A stretch of DNA of 64,000 bases from contig JANQGQ010000009.1 in NCBI GenBank assembly GCA_028277185.1, positions 124,001 to 188,000 of the forward strand. The letters are read 5' to 3'. The notes below the pieces were generated by a model that was not told the origin of the DNA, searched no databases, and was given only the letters and a program-made list of their open reading frames with translations. Of this stretch, positions 44,146-56,986 are shown piece after piece (positions within the stretch are counted from its first letter, which is position 1; each line of letters begins with the position of its first letter). The DNA comes from Woeseiaceae bacterium (GTDB taxonomy: Bacteria; Pseudomonadota; Gammaproteobacteria; Steroidobacterales; Woeseiaceae). A program made the translations under genes and the position numbers.

Positions 44146-44285
44146 AATCGGGCGCTCCGTCGGTCGGGAGCGCGCATGATACCGCAAAGCCCGGGAATCA
44201 ATGGGACGGGAACCGGTCTCAAGCCTACATGGGCATTATGTCGGACATTCGGCTGTCGTTAAGCGCTTCGAGGTAGGCTCGGCCC

Positions 44286-44834
44286 ATGAGAATCACGCCT
44301 TCGCTGCTGGCTCTGCTTGCCCTGGCCACCGTCGCGGCCTGCAACAACGAGATCTACGTCCGGGACGGCGTCACGGACGGCGATACGTTTTACCTTGCGC
44401 CACGAGCGCTGGCGGACAACGACCCCATCCTGCAGAGTTGGGCCGCCTATTCGTTGAGCCGGAGCGCCTGTCAGCTCCAGATCGGTGGCGCCAACCCGGC
44501 GCGGGCCAGCTCCTACGGCTGCGAGCTGACCGCGCGGCGGCATCTCCTGGAGACCTGGGAGGAGCAGCGCGCCGCGAACCCCGGGCTCTCGGACGACTAC
44601 CTCGACAGTCTGACAATGGTCAGCGATGCCGGGCATCTCGATGAGTACGTGGTCTTTTACCTCGGATCGCCGGCTTGGCAGGTACCCGCGGAGGTCAACG
44701 TCGAGACCTTCCGGCGTTGGCAGCGAAAACACTTGCCCGGCCACCGATCGAGTACCCGGATCATCGGATCGTGGAATTACGCGGACAAGGTAATGCCGGG
44801 CCTCTCGGCGAACGATTCGCCTTACCGGCACTAG
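44286..44834 (+). CDS. Hypothetical lipoprotein
   Basis: 182-residue probable lipoprotein (lipobox ATVAAC at about residue 19). The mature part is not recognised; it has three further cysteines and a middle like a short helical domain (WEEQRAANPGLSDDYLDSL). It is read toward atpC and shares a bidirectional terminator with it. Confidence 0.65.
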   Translation: MRITPSLLALLALATVAACNNEIYVRDGVTDGDTFYLAPRALADNDPILQSWAAYSLSRSACQLQIGGANPARASSYGCELTARRHLLETWEEQRAANPGLSDDYLDSLTMVSDAGHLDEYVVFYLGSPAWQVPAEVNVETFRRWQRKHLPGHRSSTRIIGSWNYADKVMPGLSANDSPYRH

Positions 44835-44846
44835 CCCGCCAGTGAG

Positions 44847-44879
44847 AAAAGGTGTCCAAAAACAAGTCTGACACCTTTT
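44847..44879. terminator. Bidirectional terminator between the lipoprotein gene and atpC
   Basis: Perfect 10-base arms AAAAGGTGTC (44847-44856) and GACACCTTTT (44870-44879) around a 13-base loop. On either strand the stem ends in a short T run, so it can end both the lipoprotein gene and the atp operon. Confidence 0.7.
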
Positions 44880-44886
44880 CCCGCCA

Positions 44887-45303
44887 CTAGCGTTTACCTT
44901 TGAGCTTCTGCGCTGCCCGGTAGCGGGCTTCGGCCTCGGCCAGTTCGGCCTGGGCACGCAGAAGATCGGTCTCCTCGGAGACGCCGGCCAGCGCCTGCTC
45001 CGCCTCCTGCTTCGCGGCCAGTGCCGCCGCCTCGTCGAGTTCCTCCCCGCGCAGTGCGGTGTCTGCCAGCACCGTCACCTTGTGCGGCTGAACCTCGAGG
45101 AGGCCGCCCGTGATGTAGTAGAAGTGTTCTTTGCCTTCCGTGTCCTCGACGCGGATCTCGCCCGGCTTGAGCGCCGTCAGCAGCGGCGCATGGCGCGGCG
45201 CGATCCCGACCTCACCCAGTCGGGCCGGCGCGTACACCATCTTCGCCACGCCATGATGGATTTCGCCCTCAGCGGATACGATGTCTACGTCGATGGTTAC
45301 CAT
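44887..45303 (-). CDS. atpC: F1F0 ATP synthase subunit epsilon
   Basis: 138-residue epsilon subunit, part of the central stalk with gamma. It has the N-terminal beta-sandwich (TIDVDIVSAEGEIHHGVAKM, GEVGIAPRHAPLLTALKPGE) and the C-terminal helical pair (EAEQALAG...LAEAEARYRAAQKLKGK). Last gene of the operon, six bases after atpD. Confidence 0.97.
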   Translation of the reverse strand: MVTIDVDIVSAEGEIHHGVAKMVYAPARLGEVGIAPRHAPLLTALKPGEIRVEDTEGKEHFYYITGGLLEVQPHKVTVLADTALRGEELDEAAALAAKQEAEQALAGVSEETDLLRAQAELAEAEARYRAAQKLKGKR

Positions 45304-45309
45304 GTGCTT

Positions 45310-46701
<1,392 letters not shown>

Positions 46702-46746
46702 TCAACCATTCGGGCGTTTTACATCGCCGCGAAAAAACAAATTCTC

Positions 46747-47619
46747 TTACCCGGACACCGCCGCGGCGCCGCCGACGATCTCGGAGATCTCCTGCGTGAT
46801 TGCCGCCTGCCGGGCCTTGTTGTACTGGAGCTGCAGCGTGTCGATGATCTCGCCGGCGTTGTCCGTCGCCGACTTCATCGCCACCATCTTCGCGGCCATC
46901 TCGCAGGCGAAGTTCTCGACCGCGCCGCGGTAGACCTGCGATTCGATGTAGCGCATCAGCACGTCGTCGAGCAATTCACCGGCATCGGGCTCGTAAATGT
47001 AGTCCCAGTGATCGGCCAGCGATTCCTCGCCCAGGTCGATCTCGCTGACCGGCAGAATCGTCTCGGCGGTCGGCTGCTGGCTCATCGCACTGACGAAGAT
47101 GCTGTGAAACAGGAAGACCCGGTCGATGCGGCCCTCCTCGTAAGCGTCGAGCATGATCTTGATCGAACCGATCAGGTCGTTGACCGAGGGCTGATCGCCC
47201 AGGTGCGTCGCCGTACCGACGACGCTGCCGCCGAATCGGCGGAAGAACTGCACGGCCTTGGCGCCAACGAGCGCCATGTCCGTGTCGACGCCCTGATCTT
47301 TCCAGCGGGCCATCTCGCTGATGACGAGCTTGAAGAGATTGCTGTTCAGGCCGCCACACAGCCCGCGGTCGGTCGAGATGACGATGAAGCCGACGCGCTT
47401 GGCCTCACGCTCCTCGAGATAGGGGTGCTTGTAGTCGGGGTTGGCATAGGCGAGATGGCCGATCACGCGCCGGATACGCTCGGCGTAGGGACGCGATGCA
47501 TCCATCTGCGCCTGCGCCTTGCGGATCTTCGACGCCGCGACTTTCTCCATGGCGCTCGTGATCTTCGCCATGTTTTTTACGCTCGATATCTTGGAGCGTA
47601 TTTCCTTTTCGCCTGGCAT
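46747..47619 (-). CDS. atpG: F1F0 ATP synthase subunit gamma
   Basis: 290-residue rotor shaft. It begins [20 protein letters not shown] and ends [15 protein letters not shown], as expected for the family; [10 protein letters not shown] lies in the middle. The gap to atpD is 57 bases and to atpA 103. Confidence 0.98.
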   Translation of the reverse strand: MPGEKEIRSKISSVKNMAKITSAMEKVAASKIRKAQAQMDASRPYAERIRRVIGHLAYANPDYKHPYLEEREAKRVGFIVISTDRGLCGGLNSNLFKLVISEMARWKDQGVDTDMALVGAKAVQFFRRFGGSVVGTATHLGDQPSVNDLIGSIKIMLDAYEEGRIDRVFLFHSIFVSAMSQQPTAETILPVSEIDLGEESLADHWDYIYEPDAGELLDDVLMRYIESQVYRGAVENFACEMAAKMVAMKSATDNAGEIIDTLQLQYNKARQAAITQEISEIVGGAAAVSG

Positions 47620-47722
47620 AAAAAAGCTCTGTCGTGTCGGGTTAGTTGAGTGCCAAACCGCGGTTCGGTAGCAAGCTCAAAAGAAGGTCCGATGCAGCTA
47701 CGTCAGCAATCCGGGCCTCAAC

Positions 47723-49264
<1,542 letters not shown>

Positions 49265-49281
49265 GGGATGTATTCCTTACG

Positions 49282-49845
49282 TTACGTGACCAGCGCGTTC
49301 GTCAGGCTCTCGAGCCGCGAACTCACCGATCCATCAATGACGATGTCGCCGGCGCGGATGACGGCACCGCCGATCAGATCTTCGTCGACTTCCGTTGCCA
49401 GCCGTACTTCGCGGCCGAGCCGGTCTTTGAGCGCCCGGGCGATGTCCGCCTGTCGCTCGCTGCTGAGCGGCGTCGCCGAGGTCACGACCACATCGACCGT
49501 GTTCTGAATACGCGCCTTGAGCGCCTCGTACTGCTCGGCAATCTCCGGCAGCGCCGCGACCCGGTCGTTCTCCAGCAGAATCTTAAGAAAGTTCGTGCCA
49601 TGCTGGCTGCCGCCCGCGAACACCGAGCCCTTGCCCACGGTCGCCTCGAAAAGTCCCTCGAGGAACCCGAGCCGCTGCCGGTCGTTAAGCCCGGGGTTCG
49701 CGAGAAAAGCCTCGATCTGGCCGTCGGCCATCAGCGCCTGGGCCGCGGCGAGCGATTCGGACAGCTCGTCCAGCGCCTGGCTCTCCCTGGCAATGTCGAA
49801 CACTGCCTCGGCATACGGCCGCGCAATGGTGTTGAGATCCGCCAT
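49282..49845 (-). CDS. atpH: F1F0 ATP synthase subunit delta
   Basis: 187-residue stator subunit linking the top of F1 to the b subunit. It begins ADLNTIARPYAEAVFDIA and ends with ...GGAVIRAGDIVIDGSVSSRL. It is 17 bases upstream of atpA and 6 downstream of atpF. Confidence 0.97.
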   Translation of the reverse strand: MADLNTIARPYAEAVFDIARESQALDELSESLAAAQALMADGQIEAFLANPGLNDRQRLGFLEGLFEATVGKGSVFAGGSQHGTNFLKILLENDRVAALPEIAEQYEALKARIQNTVDVVVTSATPLSSERQADIARALKDRLGREVRLATEVDEDLIGGAVIRAGDIVIDGSVSSRLESLTNALVT

Positions 49846-49851
49846 CGCGCC

Positions 49852-50322
49852 CTAGATCTCCGCCGCCAGTTTGCCGAGGATGTCGTCGTGCGCTTTCGCG
49901 TCGATCTCGCGATTCAGGATCTTCTCGGCGCCGGCAACGGCGATCGCCGAAACCTGACCGCGCAGCTCCTCGCGTGCGCGGTTGGTTTCCTGCTCGATCT
50001 CGGCCTTGGCCGCGGTGAGCTGACGTTCCCGCTCACGCTCGCCTTCGTTCTTGCCGTCGGCGACGATCTCGTTGGCGCGGGCGTTGGCCTGGTCGAGGAT
50101 CTGGGTGGCCTGACGCCGCGCGTCGGCCACGATCTCCTCGGCTTCGGCGCGCGCCTGATCCAGACGCTCTGCACCCTGCTCGGCGGCCGCGAGGCCCTCG
50201 GCGATCTTCTCCTGACGCTCCTCGATGGCGGCCAGTAGCGGCGGCCAGATGAACTTCATGCAGAACCACACGAAGACGACCATCGCGATCGACTGACCAA
50301 TTACGGTAGCGTTTAAGTCCAC
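49852..50322 (-). CDS. atpF: F1F0 ATP synthase subunit b
   Basis: 156-residue peripheral stalk. One N-terminal membrane helix (SIAMVVFVWFCMKFIWPPL) is followed by a long charged coiled-coil helix rich in alanine and glutamate. Normal length for gammaproteobacteria. Confidence 0.97.
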   Translation of the reverse strand: MDLNATVIGQSIAMVVFVWFCMKFIWPPLLAAIEERQEKIAEGLAAAEQGAERLDQARAEAEEIVADARRQATQILDQANARANEIVADGKNEGERERERQLTAAKAEIEQETNRAREELRGQVSAIAVAGAEKILNREIDAKAHDDILGKLAAEI

Positions 50323-50350
50323 TTGAGACTCCTACGTGGAAAGAGGTCGC

Positions 50351-50629
<279 letters not shown>

Positions 50630-50696
50630 CTAGGAAGGATGTTTTCAAACGTGCTCAGACCGGCATCGACCGGAGTCGGACTGTCGGCCTGAAATC

Positions 50697-51927
<1,231 letters not shown>

Positions 51928-52261
51928 TGGATGAGTGTGCCTCCGGCACTAAAAACGCCGGCGATTGGTTAATCGCGGCGCGAGTCGAAGCGTGGAATCC
52001 GGGCGGGCCTTCAATCAGGGCGTGCGCATTATAGTGGCCCCCCTTGTGCATGGCAACAAAGATTCGGCGCCTTACCTCGGAGGTAAAACCCCGGTTTTCT
52101 CCGGGAAAAACTGCAGTTTCGGCCATTATGTCGACCGCGGCCCCGGAGCCCTCGGGAATCCCTGTCAGAACGTTCAATTTTTCCTCATGACGGCCGATAA
52201 CCGATCTACCCGGCACAAGCTCGATCAGCCGGAACCGTGCCGCAACCAGCCAGGAGTTCTA
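51928..52261. other. Divergent intergenic stretch between atpI and the EAL gene
   Basis: 334 bases with no supported gene besides the atp promoter. A CCCGG/CCGGG hairpin stands at about 52090-52107. The EAL frame stays open through part of it, but the RBS-backed start is at 52262. Confidence 0.45.
52028..52056 (-). promoter_or_regulatory. Sigma-70 promoter of the atp operon
   Basis: On the minus strand, TTGCCA (52056-52051) as -35, 17 bases, then TATAAT (52033-52028) as -10, a perfect consensus -10 and five of six -35 matches. It predicts a start near 52021, about 94 bases before atpI. Confidence 0.75.
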
Positions 52262-53431
52262 ATGCTGCTGATCGCCAGCCAGTCGCTGAAGACGTCGCCC
52301 GTGCTCGTCGACCTCGTCCGGGAAATGAGCTTCGTAGTGAGCTACTTCTCAACGCCGGCCACTCTGAGCCGGCTGCTCTCGGGGGAATCCCGGCGCCTGG
52401 TCCTGATCGCGGACCGCGACCTCGACACCGAGGCGGTTGCCGCCGTCGCCAGGGGCGTCAGCGCCGGCACGCCGCTCGGCGTGCTGCTGGCCGCGGACCG
52501 CGCCCGCCTGGCCAACGGCAGCCGCCGCGAGCTCCTGGACGACATTGCCGCGATCGAAAACCTCGAATGGGTCGGCCTGAAACCGGACTTCGACCGACTC
52601 AAACTCTCGACGACCCGCTGCCGACGCCGGCTGCTAAAGGTTTCCAGAGCCGACCTCGAGCGCGCCTTCGAGCAGTTCGAGTTCGTCGTTCACTATCAGC
52701 CCAAAGTCGAGCGCGGCCGGGGCGGTGACGACTGGCAGACCCGCGAGGCCGAGGCGCTGATTCGCTGGAAGCATCCCGAGTTCGGCCTGATCGGGCCCAT
52801 GGAGTTTCTGCCCGAAGTCGAAGCCTTCGGGCTCATGGGACAGCTCACCGAGTTCGTCATCCGCAAGTCCGCTGCACAGCTTGCCACCTGGAAAGAGCGC
52901 GGCCTCGAGCTGACGGCCTGCATCAATCTCGCCTCCAGTCTGTTGAACGAGCCCCCGCTTGCAAGCCGCTACGCGACGCTGGTCCGCGAGCTCGGGTTCA
53001 CGCCGGACAGCTTCACCCTCGAAGTAGTCGAGCAGGACCTGTCCAACCCCGACGCACCTCACGTCAAGGCGCTCAACGAGCTGCGCGCCGAGGGTTTTCG
53101 GCTGTGCCTCGACGACTTCCGCGTCGCGGCGGCTTCGCTTGCCACGTTCGAGCGGCTGCCGTTCGACGAGATCAAAATCCACGCCGCGGCGCTCAGGCGC
53201 GCGGGCAACGACCCCAAAGCCATGGCGGTGCTCGCGGCCGTGACCGGGCTCGCCCACAACTTAGGGATGTCGGTCTGCGCCGAAGGCGTCGAAGATCCCG
53301 CCGCGTTCGAGTTCCTGAAGACGATCAAGTGCGACCGAATGCAGGGCTTCCTGATCTCGGAGGCGGTCATGCCGGACATCATCCGCGCGGTGTACTCGAC
53401 GGCGGGACTCGAGGCGGAAGACGTAGCCTGA
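52262..53431 (+). CDS. EAL-domain protein with degenerate loop 6
   Basis: 389-residue cytoplasmic protein. The first 120 residues resemble a receiver domain without a clear phosphorylation site. The EAL domain follows (EALIRWKHPEFGLIGP, N in ACINLA, E in LEVVEQDL, DD in LCLDDF, K in DEIKIH, E in CAEGVED, Q in MQGFL). These c-di-GMP-binding residues are kept, but the usual DDFGTGYSSL reads DDFRVAAASL and KID reads KIH, so hydrolysis may be lost. ATG 52262 has GGAG five bases upstream. It is divergent from the atp operon. Confidence 0.88.
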   Translation: MLLIASQSLKTSPVLVDLVREMSFVVSYFSTPATLSRLLSGESRRLVLIADRDLDTEAVAAVARGVSAGTPLGVLLAADRARLANGSRRELLDDIAAIENLEWVGLKPDFDRLKLSTTRCRRRLLKVSRADLERAFEQFEFVVHYQPKVERGRGGDDWQTREAEALIRWKHPEFGLIGPMEFLPEVEAFGLMGQLTEFVIRKSAAQLATWKERGLELTACINLASSLLNEPPLASRYATLVRELGFTPDSFTLEVVEQDLSNPDAPHVKALNELRAEGFRLCLDDFRVAAASLATFERLPFDEIKIHAAALRRAGNDPKAMAVLAAVTGLAHNLGMSVCAEGVEDPAAFEFLKTIKCDRMQGFLISEAVMPDIIRAVYSTAGLEAEDVA

Positions 53432-53452
53432 GGGCGACGAACCCGGCGGCGT

Positions 53453-54484
53453 TCAGCGGCGGTTCGGCCAGTCGCCGAACTGCATCTCGAATTCCACGCC
53501 TACGCCGATATTGGTCTCGCGCGTTTCGATCTCGAATTCCCGCGGCCAGGACACGCTGGTCAGGAGCTCGACGAAAAACCACTCGCGCAGCACCGATCGC
53601 CTGAACCGGAGTTCGACGCCGTAGTCGGTGAGCGGCACCTCGGCTTCGGACTCACCATTGGCGAATACGCTATAGGCGAGGGCGGCGCGGTCGCTCAGGT
53701 TCTGATACGCCGTGAGGCGCGACGCCCATTCGAGGCCCTCCGACTCTTCGTCCTCGACGAGCGACGTCCAGCTTCGCCACATCCAGCGCTCGCCGACCGC
53801 GACGTCGACGGTGTTCGTCAGCGACGCGCCGAAGCCGCGGGTATCCTGCCAGAAGAGCTGGGGCACGACCCGCCAGAGCCAACGCTCGGCGACGACCGGG
53901 TTCCAGAAGTAGCGCGCACGACTGTACGGATCCAGCGGCGTCGATACTTTGACGCCGAGACCGAAGTCCCAGCCTTTGCGCAACGCACCGCCGCGCGAGT
54001 AGCCGAGACCGAGCAGGAAATCCTGTTCGTCGAACTCCTCGAAGCGCTCCGGAATGGTCTCGAAGTTCTCGTCTTCGGAACCGTCGATGATGCGATCGGC
54101 GTCGCCCCGCCCGATCACGAGCCGCGCGCGTTTGTCGAGAGCCGGCAGCGCAACCTTGGCGCGCAGGCGGCCGCGAAAGCGGGTCCCGTCACGCTCGTCC
54201 CAACGCAGTCCCGCGCCGACGTAGCCGCGGCTGACGTTCCCCGCGCACTCGACGTCGCTCACGCCGAACAGGCCGTCGAACCAGCGCGACGAGGTATAGA
54301 CGATCTGCTCGATCCGCAGCTGCGTCGTGTCGAGGAGCTTGTTCGGGCCCGGCTCGATGACCGGCGCCTTGCACTCGAGATCGGGCGGCAAACCGATCGT
54401 TCGCGCCGGCGGATCGGGCACGGTCTCCCGGCCCGCGCACGCGCTCAGCGCGAGCGCGGCGACGATCGCCCAGCAGCACCGCAT
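53453..54484 (-). CDS. Hypothetical outer-membrane lipoprotein, probable beta-barrel
   Basis: About 343-residue exported protein (lipobox LALSACAG). The mature part has alternating beta-strand patterns with many aromatic ends (RGYVGAGLRWDERDGTRFRG, LLGLGYSRGGALRKGWDFGLG), and ends ...GVEFEMQFGDWPNRR. Not recognised. Two in-frame starts exist (54505, 54484); the second gives the tidier signal peptide. It sits between parB and the EAL gene. Confidence 0.65.
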   Translation of the reverse strand: MRCCWAIVAALALSACAGRETVPDPPARTIGLPPDLECKAPVIEPGPNKLLDTTQLRIEQIVYTSSRWFDGLFGVSDVECAGNVSRGYVGAGLRWDERDGTRFRGRLRAKVALPALDKRARLVIGRGDADRIIDGSEDENFETIPERFEEFDEQDFLLGLGYSRGGALRKGWDFGLGVKVSTPLDPYSRARYFWNPVVAERWLWRVVPQLFWQDTRGFGASLTNTVDVAVGERWMWRSWTSLVEDEESEGLEWASRLTAYQNLSDRAALAYSVFANGESEAEVPLTDYGVELRFRRSVLREWFFVELLTSVSWPREFEIETRETNIGVGVEFEMQFGDWPNRR

Positions 54485-54557
54485 GCTTTGCCCGCTCATG
54501 GACAAATTGTAACCAATGGCGCGGGCGGCTCTCAGGACCTGAGTCGCAGGCCCGATA

Positions 54558-54586
54558 ATCGGCGCTCATCGGCGCTCATCGGCGCC
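54558..54586. repeat. Short 10-bp tandem repeat between parB and the lipoprotein gene
   Basis: The unit CGGCGCTCAT occurs twice and partly a third time at about 54560-54585, next to the palindrome CCGATAATCGG. Minor feature, possibly slippage. Confidence 0.5.
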
Positions 54587-54591
54587 CGCCG

Positions 54592-55482
54592 CTACTTGAT
54601 GTGCTCGAGAATCCCGTCGAGTTCGTCGAGGCTGTTGTAGCTGATGACCAACCGGCCGTGGCCCTTGGCGCCATGCTCGATGCGCACTTTGGCGCCGAGC
54701 TTGTCGGATATGTCCGTTTCGAGCCGGCGTACGTCCGCGTTCGCGCCGTCGGTGGCGGGCTTCTTCTTTGGCGCGGGCTCGCGCATCCGCTTCACGAGCT
54801 TCTCGGTGGCGCGGACGGACAGTCCCTTGTTCACGACCTGGCGCGCGGCATCGAACTGCTGCACGGGGTCCTGGATGGCGAGCAGCGCCCGGGCGTGCCC
54901 CATGTCGAGGTCGCGCGCTTCGACGAGCGGCTTAACGCGGTCGGCAAGCTCGTTCAGGCGCAGCAGATTGCTCACGGCTGCGCGCGAACGCCCGACGGCC
55001 GTTGCCGCCTCCGCGTGCGTCAGATCGAACTCGCGGATCAGCCGGTCGAGCGCGCGGCATTCCTCGAGCGGGTTCAGGTTCTCGCGCTGGATGTTCTCGA
55101 TGAGCGCCATGGCGATGGCGTCTTCGTCGTCGATACTCCGGACGATCGCCGGCACTTCGGCGAGCCCCGCAAGCTGCGCCGCCCGCCAGCGGCGCTCGCC
55201 CGCGACGATCTCGTAACGCGCGCTACCGTCGCCGCGAAGCGGGCGCACGACGATGGGCTGCACGATACCCTGAGCGCGGATCGAATCGGCCAGGTCTTTG
55301 AGCGACTCCTGGCGCATGTCGACGCGCGGCTGATACTCGCCCCGGCGAAGCTCCTCGACAGGAATCTGCCTGAGCGTCTCGCCGCCGGTGTCCGCGGCGG
55401 GAGCCACGGCCGGGCTGGCCGCCGTCGTCTTGCTCAGGAGGCCGCCGAGATCGCGGCCCAGTCGTTTCTTGCGTGCGCTCAT
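54592..55482 (-). CDS. parB: Chromosome-partitioning protein ParB
   Basis: 296-residue CTP-dependent DNA-clamp that loads at parS. It has EIVAGERRWRAAQLAGL (nucleotide-binding region), ENIQRENLNPLEECRALDRL, the helix-turn-helix (LTHAEAATAVGRSRAAVSNLLRL) and a C-terminal dimer domain. It is 18 bases after parA. No parS-like sequence was seen in the window. Confidence 0.96.
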   Translation of the reverse strand: MSARKKRLGRDLGGLLSKTTAASPAVAPAADTGGETLRQIPVEELRRGEYQPRVDMRQESLKDLADSIRAQGIVQPIVVRPLRGDGSARYEIVAGERRWRAAQLAGLAEVPAIVRSIDDEDAIAMALIENIQRENLNPLEECRALDRLIREFDLTHAEAATAVGRSRAAVSNLLRLNELADRVKPLVEARDLDMGHARALLAIQDPVQQFDAARQVVNKGLSVRATEKLVKRMREPAPKKKPATDGANADVRRLETDISDKLGAKVRIEHGAKGHGRLVISYNSLDELDGILEHIK

Positions 55483-55500
55483 GGATCGGGTCCTTTTCTT

Positions 55501-56289
55501 CTACGCTGCGCCGGTGGCCGCCTCGGAGTCTTCGCGGCGCAGGATCTCCCCGGCCAGAGCGAGATAGGCGATCGCGCCGCGCGACGAGCGGTCGTGCAGA
55601 AGCACCGGCCGGCCGAAGCTGGGAGCCTCGGCCAGACGGATGTTGCGCGGTACGACGGTGCGGAAAACCTTTTTGTCGAAATGCTCGATGAGCTGCATCG
55701 ACACTTCGTTGGAGAGGTTGATACGCGGATCGAACATCGTGCGCAGTATCCCGTAGACCTCGAGCGACGGGTTCACGGTGTCGCGTACCTGTTCGATGGT
55801 GCTCAGAAGCGCCGCCAGCCCTTCGAGCGCATAGTATTCGCACTGCATCGGGATCAGCACGCCGTCCGCGGCCGTCAGCGCGTTTACGGTCAGCATGTTG
55901 ATCGATGGCGGGCAGTCGATGAGCACGAAGTCGTACAGACCCGCGACCGGCTGCAGCGCCTTCCCGAGCCGCATCTCGCGGCCGATCATTTTCAGGAGTT
56001 CGACTTCGGCAACGGTCAGGTCGTCGTTGCCCGGTAACACGGCAAAGTTGCCTTCGGGTGCGGAAACGATCGTGTCCGCGGCCGTCGCATCGCCGAGCAA
56101 CACGTCGCAGCTCGTCAGCTCGAGCGTCATCTTGTCGATGCCGCAGCCCATGGTCGCGTTGCCCTGCGGATCCATGTCGACCATCAGCACCCGGCGCTGC
56201 GTCGCGGCGAGCGACGCCGCCAGGTTGACACACGTGGTCGTCTTGCCGACGCCCCCTTTCTGATTGGCAACTGCGAGAATTCGGGTCAT
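55501..56289 (-). CDS. parA: Chromosome-partitioning ATPase ParA
   Basis: 262-residue deviant-Walker ATPase (ANQKGGVGKTTTCVNLAASL at the N-terminus; LIDCPPSINMLTVNAL). It moves ParB-parS complexes. It is six bases after rsmG and upstream of parB, the usual order. Confidence 0.97.
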   Translation of the reverse strand: MTRILAVANQKGGVGKTTTCVNLAASLAATQRRVLMVDMDPQGNATMGCGIDKMTLELTSCDVLLGDATAADTIVSAPEGNFAVLPGNDDLTVAEVELLKMIGREMRLGKALQPVAGLYDFVLIDCPPSINMLTVNALTAADGVLIPMQCEYYALEGLAALLSTIEQVRDTVNPSLEVYGILRTMFDPRINLSNEVSMQLIEHFDKKVFRTVVPRNIRLAEAPSFGRPVLLHDRSSRGAIAYLALAGEILRREDSEAATGAA

Positions 56290-56295
56290 GTATCG

Positions 56296-56934
56296 TTACG
56301 GGTTATTGCGGCGCGTCATGAGCACGGCGTGCCGCGATCCCTCCTCGAGACCCGGCACCGAAAGCGCGACGACGGTGGCTTTCCAGTGCGCGTCCAAATT
56401 TCTAAGTTCTTCCGCCGGATGGCGCCCTTTGAGCGCAAGGAACACCCCGTCCTCTCCCACGTGGTGCCCGGCGATCTCCGCGAGCGTCGCGAGTTCGGCG
56501 ACCGCGCGAGCGATCACGGTATCAAAGCGCTCGCCGGGTGCATAGTGTTCGACGCGCGACCTGACCGCCGTAACGTTGTCGAGACCGAGGAGCGCCGCGG
56601 CATGCTCGACAAAACGGATTTTCTTGTTGTTGCCGTCGAGGAGCACGAATTCGCGTCCGGGTTCCGCGATCGCAAGCGGCAGCCCCGGAAACCCGGGGCC
56701 CGTGCCGACGTCGAGAATCCGGCGGCCGCGAAGCCATGGCCTGACGGCGAGGCTGTCGAATATGTGCCGCGGCAGCATCGCGCCGCGCGACCGGACGGCG
56801 GTCAGATTGATTCGCCGGTTCCAGCGTTCGAGCTCGTCGAGGAGCTGAACGATGCGCGCGAGGTCGTCGCCGCCGAGGGACTGCCCGAGGGCGGCCAGTC
56901 CCTGGCGTAGGAGATCGGTCTCGTCAGCAGGCAT
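56296..56934 (-). CDS. rsmG: 16S rRNA (guanine527-N7)-methyltransferase
   Basis: 212-residue SAM-dependent methyltransferase. The motif ILDVGTGPGFPGLPLAIAEP is the SAM site; N-terminal NRRINLTAV is typical of RsmG/GidB. Normally mnmG (gidA) is upstream; here an S9 peptidase gene is. Confidence 0.96.
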   Translation of the reverse strand: MPADETDLLRQGLAALGQSLGGDDLARIVQLLDELERWNRRINLTAVRSRGAMLPRHIFDSLAVRPWLRGRRILDVGTGPGFPGLPLAIAEPGREFVLLDGNNKKIRFVEHAAALLGLDNVTAVRSRVEHYAPGERFDTVIARAVAELATLAEIAGHHVGEDGVFLALKGRHPAEELRNLDAHWKATVVALSVPGLEEGSRHAVLMTRRNNP

Positions 56935-56986
56935 CGCTCACTGTTCGACCCGGCCTTAGAAGACGAGTCTCGTCAGCCGACGTGAC

